This document shows, in pieces, positions 1 to 11,832 of a stretch of DNA of 64,000 nt (position 1 is its first letter; the number at the start of each line of letters is the position of its first letter). This DNA is from Bradyrhizobium cosmicum (GTDB lineage: Bacteria; Pseudomonadota; Alphaproteobacteria; Rhizobiales; Xanthobacteraceae). Location: the NCBI RefSeq assembly GCF_007290395.2, contig NZ_CP041656.2, positions 5,022,001 to 5,086,000 of the forward strand, in the 5' to 3' direction. The position numbers and the translations under genes were made by a program. The notes beneath the pieces are model-generated. The model made no database searches. It was not told the DNA's origin and was given only the letters and a program-made list of their open reading frames with translations.

Positions 1-534
1 TCCGGCGTCGGCCTGATGGCGATGCAGATCGCCAAGCTCAAGGGCGCCCGGCTCGTGATCGGCTCGTCGACAGATGCCTATCGGCGCGGCCGGCTGACGG
101 ACTACGGCGCCGACCTCGCGGTCGACTCCTCCGACCCCAAATGGGTCGACGAGGTCCTGAAGGCGACCGGCGGCGAAGGCGTCGACCTCATCGTCGACCA
201 GGTCTCCGGCCAGGTCGCCAACCAGAACCTGGCCGCGACCCGGATCAAGGGCCGGATCGTCAATGTCGGCCGGCTCGGCGGCACCCATGCCGACTTCAAC
301 TTCGACCTGCATGCCGCCCGCCGCATCAGCTATATCGGCGTCACCTTCCGCACCCGCACCATCGAGGAGGTCCGCGAGATCTTCGACGAAGTCCGCAAGG
401 ACATCTGGGGCGCGGTGGAGTCGCGCAAGCTGCAACTGCCGATCGACAAGGTGTACGCGTTCGACGACATCGACCAGGCCTTTGCGCACATGGAGGCGAA
501 CAAGCACCTGGGGAAGATCGTCGTGACGGTGTGA
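1..534 (+). CDS. Zinc-type alcohol dehydrogenase / NAD(P)H:quinone oxidoreductase, 3' part
   Basis: The frame is open from base 1, so the 5' end lies outside the window and about 177 C-terminal residues are visible. The first residues, SGVGLMAMQIAKLKGA, are the end of the GxGxxG nucleotide-binding loop of a medium-chain dehydrogenase/reductase. They are followed by the Rossmann strands and the family C-terminus, in which a helix with IDQAFAHMEANKHLGKIVVTV closes the catalytic domain. Family knowledge: these enzymes use NADPH to reduce quinones, enones or aldehydes in the cytoplasm. The substrate cannot be read from this part, and any catalytic zinc ligands would be in the missing half. A palindromic intergenic repeat follows the stop. 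Confidence 0.85.
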   Translation, partial: SGVGLMAMQIAKLKGARLVIGSSTDAYRRGRLTDYGADLAVDSSDPKWVDEVLKATGGEGVDLIVDQVSGQVANQNLAATRIKGRIVNVGRLGGTHADFNFDLHAARRISYIGVTFRTRTIEEVREIFDEVRKDIWGAVESRKLQLPIDKVYAFDDIDQAFAHMEANKHLGKIVVTV

Positions 535-575
535 GGGGGGCGGCGGAGCGAGATGGGCATTGCCCTCCCTCCGCT

Positions 576-662
576 TGTCATGGCCGGGCTTGACTCAGCC
601 ATCCACGTCTTTGCCGCACGATACGAAGAACGTGGATGCCCGGGACAAGCCCGGGCATGACG
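576..662. repeat. Palindromic intergenic repeat (REP-like)
   Basis: Two nested inverted repeats form one long hairpin. GTCATGGCCGGGCTT at 577-591 pairs with AAGCCCGGGCATGAC at 647-661 with one mismatch, and ATCCACGT at 601-608 pairs perfectly with ACGTGGAT at 630-637. The element lies between two co-directional genes. Its sequence style matches the short dispersed palindromes I remember from Bradyrhizobium intergenic regions; copy number cannot be judged here. It could fold in the transcript of the upstream gene and act as a processing or termination structure. Confidence 0.7.
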
Positions 663-787
663 GAGTAAGTGGCGTAGGCGAGCATTCAGTTCGGAAGTAT
701 TCGCAATAGTTTCGCTCCTGCAACTCACTAGCGACTACGACTGGGATCATCGCTTGATGTTCGGCCATGGGCTGCTAAATCCCCGCC

Positions 788-2161
788 ATGACCTCCCAGC
801 ACAGCAAAACCTCGGTCGCCGCGATCTCGATCTTCGTCAGCGGCGGCATGGCGGCGGCCAAGTTCGCAGTCGGAATCGCGATCGGCTCGCTCGCGCTGAT
901 CTCCGAAGCCCTGCACTCCTCGGTCGACCTGATCGCGACCATCATCACCTGGGCGGTGGTGCGGGTCTCCGACAAGCCGGCGGACGACGAGCACCATTAC
1001 GGCCACGGCAAGCTGGAGAGCATTTCCGCGCTCGGAGTCACCGCCTTGCTCTACGTGCTGGCCGGCGGCATCCTGGTGGAGTCCTATAGCCGGCTGCGCG
1101 AGGGAACCCCGCCGCCGAGCATTTCGGCCGTGCCGTTCGTGGTGCTGGTGATCGACATCGTCGTCAATTTCTGGCGTGCCCGCGCGCTGCACCGCGCCGC
1201 GCGCGAGACCGGGAGCCAGGCGCTCGCGGCCGATGCGCTCCATTTCGCCTCGGATGTCATGGGCTCGTTCGCCGTGATCGCGGGCCTGATCCTCGCCGCC
1301 CTCGGTTTCTGGTGGGGCGACGCGGCCGCCGCCGCCGCGGTTGCCGTGATGATCGCCCTGCTCGGCCTGCGCATGGCCGGCTCGACCGTACAGACGCTGG
1401 TCGACCGTGCGCCGGAAGGCGCGCATGAAAAGGCCACGGCCGCGATCCGCAGCGTTCCCGGCGTGATCGACGTCGAGCGGCTGCGGGTGCGCATGGTCGG
1501 GGCGACCACCTTCATCGACACCATCGCAAAGGTGCCGCGGACCTATCCGATCGACCGCGTCGAGGAGATCAAGCGCAAGGCGCAGGCCGCCGTCGAGACG
1601 GCATTCGGCGATACCGACCTCACCTTCACCGCGGTCCCCGTCGCGCGCGACAACGAGACCGTGCGCGACCGCATCATGGTGATCGCGCACAATTCGGGCC
1701 TGGCCGTCCACCACGTCACGGTGCACGACCTGGGCGGCAAGCTGATCGTCAGCATCGACCTGGAGGTCGACGCCCGGATGCAGCTCGATGCCGCCCATGA
1801 CGTCGCCAACACGCTGGAGCGGAACATCCAGGAGGAGTTCGGCGCCGACGTCGAGGTCGACGTCCACATCGAGCCGCTGGAACCGGAACTGCCGTTCGGG
1901 GTCGATGCCGCGCCGGAACGGGTGCAGACTATTGCCGCCGCCCTCATTGAATATGCCGCCGGCGGCGAGATCCACGACATTCATAACGTGCGCGTGCGCG
2001 ACACCGAGGGCGGCGAGATCGTCAACTTCCACTGCCGCGCGGCGCCGTCGATGAGCGTGATCAAGGTGCACGAGCATGTCGACGCGATCGAGCGCAAGCT
2101 GCGCCGTGCCTTCCCGAGCGTGAAGCGGGTCATCAGCCACGCCGAGCCGCCGCGCGCGTGA
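788..2161 (+). CDS. Cation diffusion facilitator (CDF) family efflux protein with extended C-terminus
   Basis: A 457-residue inner-membrane protein that should export divalent metal ions (Zn, Fe, Mn, Co or similar) in exchange for protons. About six membrane segments lie in the first 200 residues. Both metal-site motifs of the family are visible: H43-x3-D47 in helix 2 and H152-x3-D156 in helix 5. A histidine-rich loop, HHYGHG, lies near residues 69-74. The usual family member has about 300 residues with one cytoplasmic dimerisation domain. Here the tail of about 250 residues seems to hold two or three such ferredoxin-like domains (around 215-290, 300-365 and 380-450). No strong ribosome binding site precedes the ATG. 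The metal is unknown. Confidence 0.88.
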   Translation: MTSQHSKTSVAAISIFVSGGMAAAKFAVGIAIGSLALISEALHSSVDLIATIITWAVVRVSDKPADDEHHYGHGKLESISALGVTALLYVLAGGILVESYSRLREGTPPPSISAVPFVVLVIDIVVNFWRARALHRAARETGSQALAADALHFASDVMGSFAVIAGLILAALGFWWGDAAAAAAVAVMIALLGLRMAGSTVQTLVDRAPEGAHEKATAAIRSVPGVIDVERLRVRMVGATTFIDTIAKVPRTYPIDRVEEIKRKAQAAVETAFGDTDLTFTAVPVARDNETVRDRIMVIAHNSGLAVHHVTVHDLGGKLIVSIDLEVDARMQLDAAHDVANTLERNIQEEFGADVEVDVHIEPLEPELPFGVDAAPERVQTIAAALIEYAAGGEIHDIHNVRVRDTEGGEIVNFHCRAAPSMSVIKVHEHVDAIERKLRRAFPSVKRVISHAEPPRA

Positions 2162-2266
2162 TGCGGAACGATCGAAAGTCACACGTTCTCGTTTCGGACT
2201 CATCGCGCACGCCGATTTACGGACGCAGGACGCGCGAACTCTCCGTTGGATAAGAATAATTTCGCG

Positions 2267-2281
2267 TTAACGTTTCGTTGA
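2267..2281 (+). promoter_or_regulatory. CtrA-like box upstream of the sensor kinase
   Basis: TTAA-N7-TTGA matches the alphaproteobacterial CtrA recognition pattern TTAA-N7-TTAA at seven of eight positions. It lies about 105 bp upstream of the preferred start of a PleC/DivJ-like kinase, a family that acts on the CtrA pathway. The match is short, so this is a suggestion only. Confidence 0.35.
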
Positions 2282-2319
2282 CTCTCGACAGCCTGCGGAA
2301 AGTGGATTCAAATCGCTTT

Positions 2320-2352
2320 GATTCGAAAGTGATGTGGGGCTGCTTTCGAATC
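2320..2352 (+). other. Perfect 10-bp inverted repeat in the sensor kinase leader
   Basis: GATTCGAAAG (2320-2329) and CTTTCGAATC (2343-2352) are exact reverse complements around a 13-nt loop. The structure covers the alternative upstream ATG at 2334, which favours the start at 2385. It may be an operator or an RNA hairpin. Confidence 0.55.
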
Positions 2353-2384
2353 GAGTCGCAGCAAGTTTCCCGGGGGCTACAGGC

Positions 2385-4715
<2,331 letters not shown>

Positions 4716-4718
4716 ACC

Positions 4719-5612
4719 CTACATTTGCAGCGACGGCGCGACCTCACGCGCGACATTGACCAACGCGGCGATCAGCGGCGTCATCGGGTCGCGCTGCGGG
4801 ATCACCATGCCGATGCTGTAATTGACATCGGGATCGGTGATCGGGATCGAACGCACCGTATCGGACAGGCCGAGCGTTTCGGCCAGCTTCGCCGGCATCA
4901 CGCTCGCCCAGCGTCCCGTCTTCACATGCGTGAACAGCACGAGCAGGGAATTCGAGGTCAAGGTCGGCGTCGCCTCCGCGCCGACCGAGCGCAACGCGCG
5001 GTCGATGATGCGGCGGTTCTGCATGTCGGGCGTGAGCAGGCACAGCGGCACCTGCCCGACCTCCTGCCACGTCACCGTCTCGCGATCGCCGAACATCCCG
5101 TCGGGCGCGGTCAGGAGGCGATAGCTCTCGTTGTAGAGCGGGATGGTGCGCACCTTCCCGATCGGTTCATTCTCGATATAGGTCAGCCCCGCATCTACCT
5201 CGAGATTTTCGAGCAGCCCCAGCACCTCCGATGAGGTGGTGGACTGGATGCGGAAGCGCACCTCGGGGTGGCGGGCGCGGAATGGCGTCGTCAGCGCGGC
5301 GACCATCCCGAGCACGGTCGGGATCGCGGCGATGCGGATCTCGCCGGAAAGCTGATGCTTCAGCCCGTTGATCTCGTCACGCATCGCGCGGGCATCGCCC
5401 ACGATCCGCCGCGCCCAGTCCAGCGCCCGCTCGCCTTCGGGCGTAAAGCCCTGAAAGCGTGAGCCGCGCTGAACCAGCATCACGCCGAGGATCTCCTCGA
5501 GCTGCTTCAGCCCGGTCGACATGGTCGGCTGCGTCACGCCGCAGGCCTCGGCCGCGCGTCCGAAATGCCGCTCCTTCGCGAGCGCCAGCAGCAGTTCAAG
5601 CTTGTCGAGCAA
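4719..5612 (-). CDS. LysR-family regulator, probable FdsR of the formate dehydrogenase operon
   Basis: A 297-residue LysR-type regulator. It has an N-terminal winged helix-turn-helix (residues 1-60, with FGRAAEACGVTQPTMSTGLK as the recognition segment) and a C-terminal periplasmic-binding-like sensor domain (about 90-297). The start is a TTG preceded at good spacing by GAGGGG; no ATG fits. The gene is divergent from fdsG with 224 bp between them, the arrangement in which LysR proteins usually control the neighbouring operon. A LysR regulator called FdsR is known beside fdsGBACD in Cupriavidus, so formate-responsive control of this operon is the likely role. The inducer is not visible from sequence. 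Confidence 0.85.
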   Translation of the reverse strand: MLDKLELLLALAKERHFGRAAEACGVTQPTMSTGLKQLEEILGVMLVQRGSRFQGFTPEGERALDWARRIVGDARAMRDEINGLKHQLSGEIRIAAIPTVLGMVAALTTPFRARHPEVRFRIQSTTSSEVLGLLENLEVDAGLTYIENEPIGKVRTIPLYNESYRLLTAPDGMFGDRETVTWQEVGQVPLCLLTPDMQNRRIIDRALRSVGAEATPTLTSNSLLVLFTHVKTGRWASVMPAKLAETLGLSDTVRSIPITDPDVNYSIGMVIPQRDPMTPLIAALVNVAREVAPSLQM

Positions 5613-5723
5613 CCGGACGTCCCCTCGTGTTTTGTCCTGGCATGCAAGCTAGCACGACCTATCCCGGCCAACACGCGAAAACCGCACCGCAGAATGGCGT
5701 CCATTGCAGTTTCATATCGTTCG

Positions 5724-5738
5724 ATTGTGATCGCAAAT
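5724..5738. promoter_or_regulatory. Candidate LysR binding site between fdsR and fdsG
   Basis: ATTGTGATCGCAAAT fits the T-N11-A form with partly symmetrical ends. A related TTCGCAATCG stretch lies about 10 bp further on, towards fdsG. The site is in the 224-bp divergent region, about 100 bp before fdsG. It is chosen by pattern only. Confidence 0.35.
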
Positions 5739-5836
5739 CGATCTGAATTCGCAATCGCCGCATGAGACAGCTTTATTGATCTTCGAACGATTCCAAATAG
5801 TTTGCGAGGAAGGCACGCTCAATCTGAGAACGAAGA

Positions 5837-6333
5837 ATGACAACGGTTTACGAGCCTTCGCACGAGACTTCGCACGAGCCTTGGGACGAAACGCGCGGCG
5901 CCGAGATCATCGCCGAACATTCCAAACAGGAAGGCGCAACGCTGGTCGTTCTGCACGCCCTTCAGGAGGCGTTCGGCTATGTGCCGGAGGCCGCCATTCC
6001 CATGGTCGCGCAGGCGCTGAATCTGTCCCGCGCCGAGGTGCATGGCGTGGTCACGTTCTATCATGATTTCAGGCACAAGCCGGCCGGCCGCCACGTGCTG
6101 AAACTCTGCCGCGCGGAGGCCTGTCAGGCCGCGGGCGGGGATGCGCTGGCAGCGCGCGCAGAAGCAAAGCTCGGCGTGCCGCTCGGCAACACGACCGCCG
6201 ACGATCGCGTCACACTGGAGCCGATCTACTGCCTCGGCCTGTGCGCAACCGCGCCATCGGCGATGCTCGACGGCCGCCTCGTTGGCCGGCTCGACGAGAA
6301 GCGCCTCGATGCGCTGGTTGCGGAGGCTCAGCG

Positions 6334-6337
<4 letters not shown>
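5837..6337 (+). CDS. fdsG: NAD-dependent formate dehydrogenase gamma subunit (FdsG)
   Basis: A 166-residue thioredoxin-like [2Fe-2S] subunit, homologous to NuoE of complex I. The four cluster ligands fit the family pattern: C91 and C96 (CRAEAC), C132 and C136 (CLGLC). An N-terminal helical domain precedes the fold. In the soluble Mo-dependent formate dehydrogenase it sits with FdsB and helps pass electrons towards NAD+. It is the first gene of the operon and its stop overlaps the fdsB start (ATGA), which suggests coupled translation. Length is normal for the family. Confidence 0.95.
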
Positions 6338-7890
<1,553 letters not shown>

Positions 7891-7900
7891 GAGAACGACG

Positions 7901-10774
7901 ATGTCTCTGATCGAAGAAATCGACTACGGCACGCCGCGCTCAAAATCAACGACGATGGTCACGCTGACCATCGACGGCAACGAGATCACGGTGCCGGAAG
8001 GCACCTCGATCATGCGGGCCGCGATGGACGCGGGCCACCAGATCCCAAAACTCTGCGCGACCGATATGGTCGACGCCTTCGGCTCCTGCCGGCTCTGCGT
8101 GGTCGAGATCGAGGGCCGCGCCGGCACGCCAGCCTCGTGCACCACGCCCGTGATGCCCGGCCTCATCGTGCATACCCAGAGCGAGCGACTGAAGAAGCTG
8201 CGCAAGGGCGTGATGGAGCTCTACATCTCCGACCATCCGCTCGACTGTCTCACCTGCGGCGCCAACGGCGACTGCGAACTGCAGGACATGGCCGGTGCCG
8301 TCGGCCTGCGCGAGGTGCGCTACGGCTACGAGGGCGAGAACCACGTCTTCGCCAAATCCAGCGGCGAGATCAACGCTGCCTGGATGCCGAAGGACGAGTC
8401 CAATCCCTACTTCACTTACGATCCCTCCAAGTGCATCGTCTGCTCGCGCTGCGTCCGCGCCTGCGAGGAGGTGCAAGGCACATTCGCGCTGACCATCTCT
8501 GGCCGCGGCTTCGACAGCCGCGTCTCGCCCGGCATGAGCGAAAGCTTCCTCGGGTCCGAATGCGTCTCCTGCGGCGCCTGCGTGCAGGCCTGTCCGACCG
8601 CGACGCTGACGGAAAAGTCCGTGATCGAGATCGGCCAGCCCGAGCACTCCGTCGTCACCACCTGCGCCTATTGCGGTGTCGGCTGCGCCTTCAAGGCCGA
8701 GATGCGCGGCGAGGAAGTCGTGCGCATGGTGCCGTACAAGGACGGCAAGGCCAATCGCGGCCATTCCTGCGTCAAGGGCCGCTTCGCCTGGGGCTACACC
8801 AATCACAAGGAACGCATCCTCAAGCCGATGATCCGCGACCGGATCGAGGATCCCTGGCGCGAAGTGTCGTGGGACGAGGCGTTCTCGTTTGCCGCCGCCA
8901 GGATGCGCGGCATCCAGAAGAAATACGGCCGCGACGCCATCGGCGGCATCACCTCGTCCCGCTGCACCAACGAGGAAACCTATCTGGTGCAGAAGCTGAT
9001 CCGCGCCGGCTTCGGCAACAACAATGTCGACACCTGCGCTCGCGTCTGCCACTCGCCGACCGGCTATGGCCTCTCGCAGACCTTCGGCACGTCGGCCGGC
9101 ACGCAGGATTTCGACTCGGTGGAGGACACCGACGTCGCCGTCATCATAGGCGCCAATCCAGCCTCCGCCCATCCGGTCTTCGCCTCACGCCTGAAGAAGC
9201 GGCTGCGCCAGGGCGCCAAACTGATCGTGATCGATCCGCGCCGCACCGAAATGGTGGAATCGCCGCATGTGAAAGCGCTGCACCTGCCTCTGATGCCCGG
9301 CACCAACGTTGCCGTCGTGACCGCGCTGGCGCATGTCATCGTCACCGAGGGGCTCGTCAACGAAGCCTTTGTGCGCGAGCGCTGCGACTGGAGCGAGTTC
9401 GAGGAATGGGCGGCGTTCGTTGCGCAGCCGAAGCACAGCCCGGAAGCGACCGCGATCCTGACCGGTGTCGATCCCAAGGATTTGCGCGAAGCCGCCCGGA
9501 TCTACGCCACCGGCGGCAACGGCGCGATCTATTACGGCCTCGGTGTCACCGAGCACAGCCAGGGCTCGACCACGGTGATCGCGATCGCCAACCTCGCGAT
9601 GGCGACCGGCAATATCGGCCGTTCCGGCGTCGGCGTGAACCCGCTGCGCGGCCAGAACAACGTGCAGGGCTCGTGCGACATGGGCTCGTTCCCGCACGAG
9701 CTGCCGGGCTATCGCCACATCTCCGGCGATGCCGTGCGCGACCAGTTCGAGGCGCTGTGGAACGTCAAGCTCAACCCGGAACCGGGCCTGCGCATTCCCA
9801 ACATGTTCGACGCCGCGATCGAAGGCTCGTTCATGGGCATCTATGTGCAGGGCGAGGACATCCTGCAATCCGATCCCAACACCAAGCACGTGGTGGCCGC
9901 GCTGTCCGCGATGGAATGCGTGATCGTCCACGACCTCTTCCTGAACGAGACCGCGAACTACGCCCATGTGTTCCTGCCCGGCTCGAGCTTCCTGGAAAAG
10001 GACGGCACGTTCACCAACGCCGAACGCCGCATCCAGCGGGTGCGCAAGGTGATGTCGCCGAAGAACGGCATGGCCGACTGGGAGGTCACGATCGGCCTCG
10101 CCAAGGCGATGGGCTATGACATGCCCTACAATCACCCGTCCGAGATCATGGACGAGATCGCCGCGCTGACGCCGACCTTCACCGGGGTCTCCTACGCCAA
10201 GCTCGACGAGCTTGGCTCGGTGCAGTGGCCATGCAACGAGAAGGCGCCGGAGGGCACGCCGGTGATGCATATCGACGGCTTCGTCCGCGGCAAGGGCAAG
10301 TTCATCGTCACCGAATATGTCGCAACCGACGAACGCACCGGTCCCCGCTTCCCGCTGCTGCTCACCACCGGCCGCATCCTCAGCCAGTACAATGTCGGCG
10401 CGCAGACCAGGCGCACCGAGAACGTGGTCTGGCATGCCGAGGACCGGCTGGAGATCCACCCCCACGACGCCGAGTTGCGCGGTGTGCGCGACGGCGACTG
10501 GGTGCGGCTGACGAGTCGCGCGGGCGAGACCACGCTGCGTGCGGAGATCACCGACCGCGTCTCGCCCGGCGTCGTCTACACGACCTTCCATCACCCGGAT
10601 ACGCAGGCGAACGTGATCACCACCGACTATTCGGACTGGGCGACCAACTGCCCCGAATACAAGGTCACGGCGGTGCAGATCTCGCCGTCGAACGGTCCGT
10701 CCGACTGGCAGAAGACCTATGACGCGCAGGCGCGGCACTCCCGCCGCATCGCCCCGGCCGAGGCGGCGGAGTAA
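7901..10774 (+). CDS. fdsA: NAD-dependent formate dehydrogenase alpha (catalytic, molybdenum) subunit (FdsA)
   Basis: A 957-residue cytoplasmic catalytic subunit that oxidises formate to CO2 at a bis-MGD molybdenum centre. In order: a [2Fe-2S] ferredoxin domain (about 18-100, cysteines in CATDM, GSCRLC and ASC), the His-Cys iron-sulphur stretch (DHPLDCLTCGANGDCELQ), two [4Fe-4S] motifs (CIVCSRCVRAC and CVSCGACVQACP), a further cluster at CAYCGVGC, the molybdopterin domain, and a C-terminal dinucleotide-binding domain. The molybdenum ligand is C383 in DTCARVCHSPT, encoded by TGC; it is the cysteine form, not selenocysteine. AGGAGA lies ahead of the ATG. FdhD, encoded next, supplies sulphur to this centre. 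Confidence 0.96.
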   Translation: MSLIEEIDYGTPRSKSTTMVTLTIDGNEITVPEGTSIMRAAMDAGHQIPKLCATDMVDAFGSCRLCVVEIEGRAGTPASCTTPVMPGLIVHTQSERLKKLRKGVMELYISDHPLDCLTCGANGDCELQDMAGAVGLREVRYGYEGENHVFAKSSGEINAAWMPKDESNPYFTYDPSKCIVCSRCVRACEEVQGTFALTISGRGFDSRVSPGMSESFLGSECVSCGACVQACPTATLTEKSVIEIGQPEHSVVTTCAYCGVGCAFKAEMRGEEVVRMVPYKDGKANRGHSCVKGRFAWGYTNHKERILKPMIRDRIEDPWREVSWDEAFSFAAARMRGIQKKYGRDAIGGITSSRCTNEETYLVQKLIRAGFGNNNVDTCARVCHSPTGYGLSQTFGTSAGTQDFDSVEDTDVAVIIGANPASAHPVFASRLKKRLRQGAKLIVIDPRRTEMVESPHVKALHLPLMPGTNVAVVTALAHVIVTEGLVNEAFVRERCDWSEFEEWAAFVAQPKHSPEATAILTGVDPKDLREAARIYATGGNGAIYYGLGVTEHSQGSTTVIAIANLAMATGNIGRSGVGVNPLRGQNNVQGSCDMGSFPHELPGYRHISGDAVRDQFEALWNVKLNPEPGLRIPNMFDAAIEGSFMGIYVQGEDILQSDPNTKHVVAALSAMECVIVHDLFLNETANYAHVFLPGSSFLEKDGTFTNAERRIQRVRKVMSPKNGMADWEVTIGLAKAMGYDMPYNHPSEIMDEIAALTPTFTGVSYAKLDELGSVQWPCNEKAPEGTPVMHIDGFVRGKGKFIVTEYVATDERTGPRFPLLLTTGRILSQYNVGAQTRRTENVVWHAEDRLEIHPHDAELRGVRDGDWVRLTSRAGETTLRAEITDRVSPGVVYTTFHHPDTQANVITTDYSDWATNCPEYKVTAVQISPSNGPSDWQKTYDAQARHSRRIAPAEAAE

Positions 10775-10778
10775 CGGC

Positions 10779-11609
10779 ATGCACGTGCCGGTCCAGGCCA
10801 TCGACCGCGAAATCTGGCGCGACGGTGTCGCGTCGGAAGGAACGCGGCTGATCCCGGAGGAGACGCCGCTGGCGCTGACCTACAACGGCGGCACCTATGC
10901 CGTCATGATGGGCACGCCGCAGAACCTCGAAGACTTCGCCGTCGGCTTCAGCCTCGACGAGGGCATCATCGAATCGGTCGACGACTTCAAATCGCTCGAA
11001 GTGGTTCGCCTCGACGACGGCATCGAGCTGCGCATGTGGCTCTACGAAGAAAAAGCCGCGCGCATCAGCGAGCGCCGACGGCACATTGCCGGCCCGACCG
11101 GTTGCGGCATTTGCGGCATCGACTCCATCGCGGAGGCCGTGCGGCCTGCGGCCGTGGTGCCGCTGGGACAGACTTTCACGCCGCAGCAGGTCATGGCGGC
11201 GATGCAGACCATCGCTCCCCTGCAATCGATCAACATACAGACCCGCGCGGTCCACGCCGCGGCCTTCTGGTCGCCGTCGAACGGCATCGTCGCCCTGCGC
11301 GAGGATGTCGGCCGCCACAACGCGCTCGACAAGCTCGCCGGCGCGCTGGAGCGCAGTCGGACGGAGGCGAGCGGCGGCCTGGTGCTGCTGACGAGCCGCG
11401 TCTCGGTCGAGATGGTGCAGAAGACGGCCGCCATTGGCGTGCCCGTGCTGGTCGCAGTCTCCGCACCCACCGCGCTCGCCGTACGCACCGCGGAAGCCGC
11501 CGGCATCACGCTGATTGCGATTGCCCGCAGCGACGGGTTCGAAGTGTTCACGCACCAGGGCCGCGTCGCGGCTCGTCGTGCTCAGGAGATCATCGATGTC
11601 GTCGCCTGA
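10779..11609 (+). CDS. fdhD: Formate dehydrogenase accessory sulphurtransferase FdhD (FdsC)
   Basis: A 276-residue member of the FdhD family. These proteins carry sulphur from a cysteine desulphurase to the molybdenum cofactor, a step needed for formate dehydrogenase activity. The conserved pair C109 and C112 lies in GPTGCGICGID, matching the CxxC loop of E. coli FdhD. The ATG starts four bases after the fdsA stop and the 3' end overlaps fdsD by 14 bp, so this is part of one transcript. Length and motif spacing are normal. Confidence 0.93.
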   Translation: MHVPVQAIDREIWRDGVASEGTRLIPEETPLALTYNGGTYAVMMGTPQNLEDFAVGFSLDEGIIESVDDFKSLEVVRLDDGIELRMWLYEEKAARISERRRHIAGPTGCGICGIDSIAEAVRPAAVVPLGQTFTPQQVMAAMQTIAPLQSINIQTRAVHAAAFWSPSNGIVALREDVGRHNALDKLAGALERSRTEASGGLVLLTSRVSVEMVQKTAAIGVPVLVAVSAPTALAVRTAEAAGITLIAIARSDGFEVFTHQGRVAARRAQEIIDVVA

Positions 11610-11832
11610 CCGCCTCGTCTACATGGCCAACCAGATCGGCACGTTCTTCCGCAGCCAGGGTCACGACAAGGCCGTGCCGGGGATCGCCGAGCACATCAAG
11701 AAATTCTGGGACCCCCGGATGAAGCGCGCGATCTTCGCGCATCTCGACGCGGGCGGCGCGGGCCTGGAGCCGAACGTGCGCGATGCCCTCACGTCGCTGA
11801 AACGGACTGCTTCCCTTCCAGGAGCGCGCTGA
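11596..11832 (+). CDS. fdsD: Formate dehydrogenase delta subunit (FdsD)
   Basis: A 78-residue protein of the FdsD family, recognised by MANQIGTFFRSQ and IAEHIKKFWDPRMK. In related operons FdsD is a small subunit or assembly factor of the formate dehydrogenase. Its start lies inside the end of fdhD (14-bp overlap). Its last 44 bases also run into the 3' end of glnE on the other strand, so the two convergent genes share coding sequence. It is the last gene of the operon; no intrinsic terminator is seen after it. Confidence 0.9.
   Translation: MSSPDRLVYMANQIGTFFRSQGHDKAVPGIAEHIKKFWDPRMKRAIFAHLDAGGAGLEPNVRDALTSLKRTASLPGAR

Noticed and set aside
9047..9049. Possible selenocysteine codon in formate dehydrogenase
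   Set aside because: The molybdenum ligand codon is TGC (cysteine), so no selenocysteine insertion is needed.
9185..10801. A 538-codon minus-strand frame opposite fdsA
   Set aside because: fdsA carries all cofactor ligands in the other strand; the frame is an artefact of GC-rich third positions.
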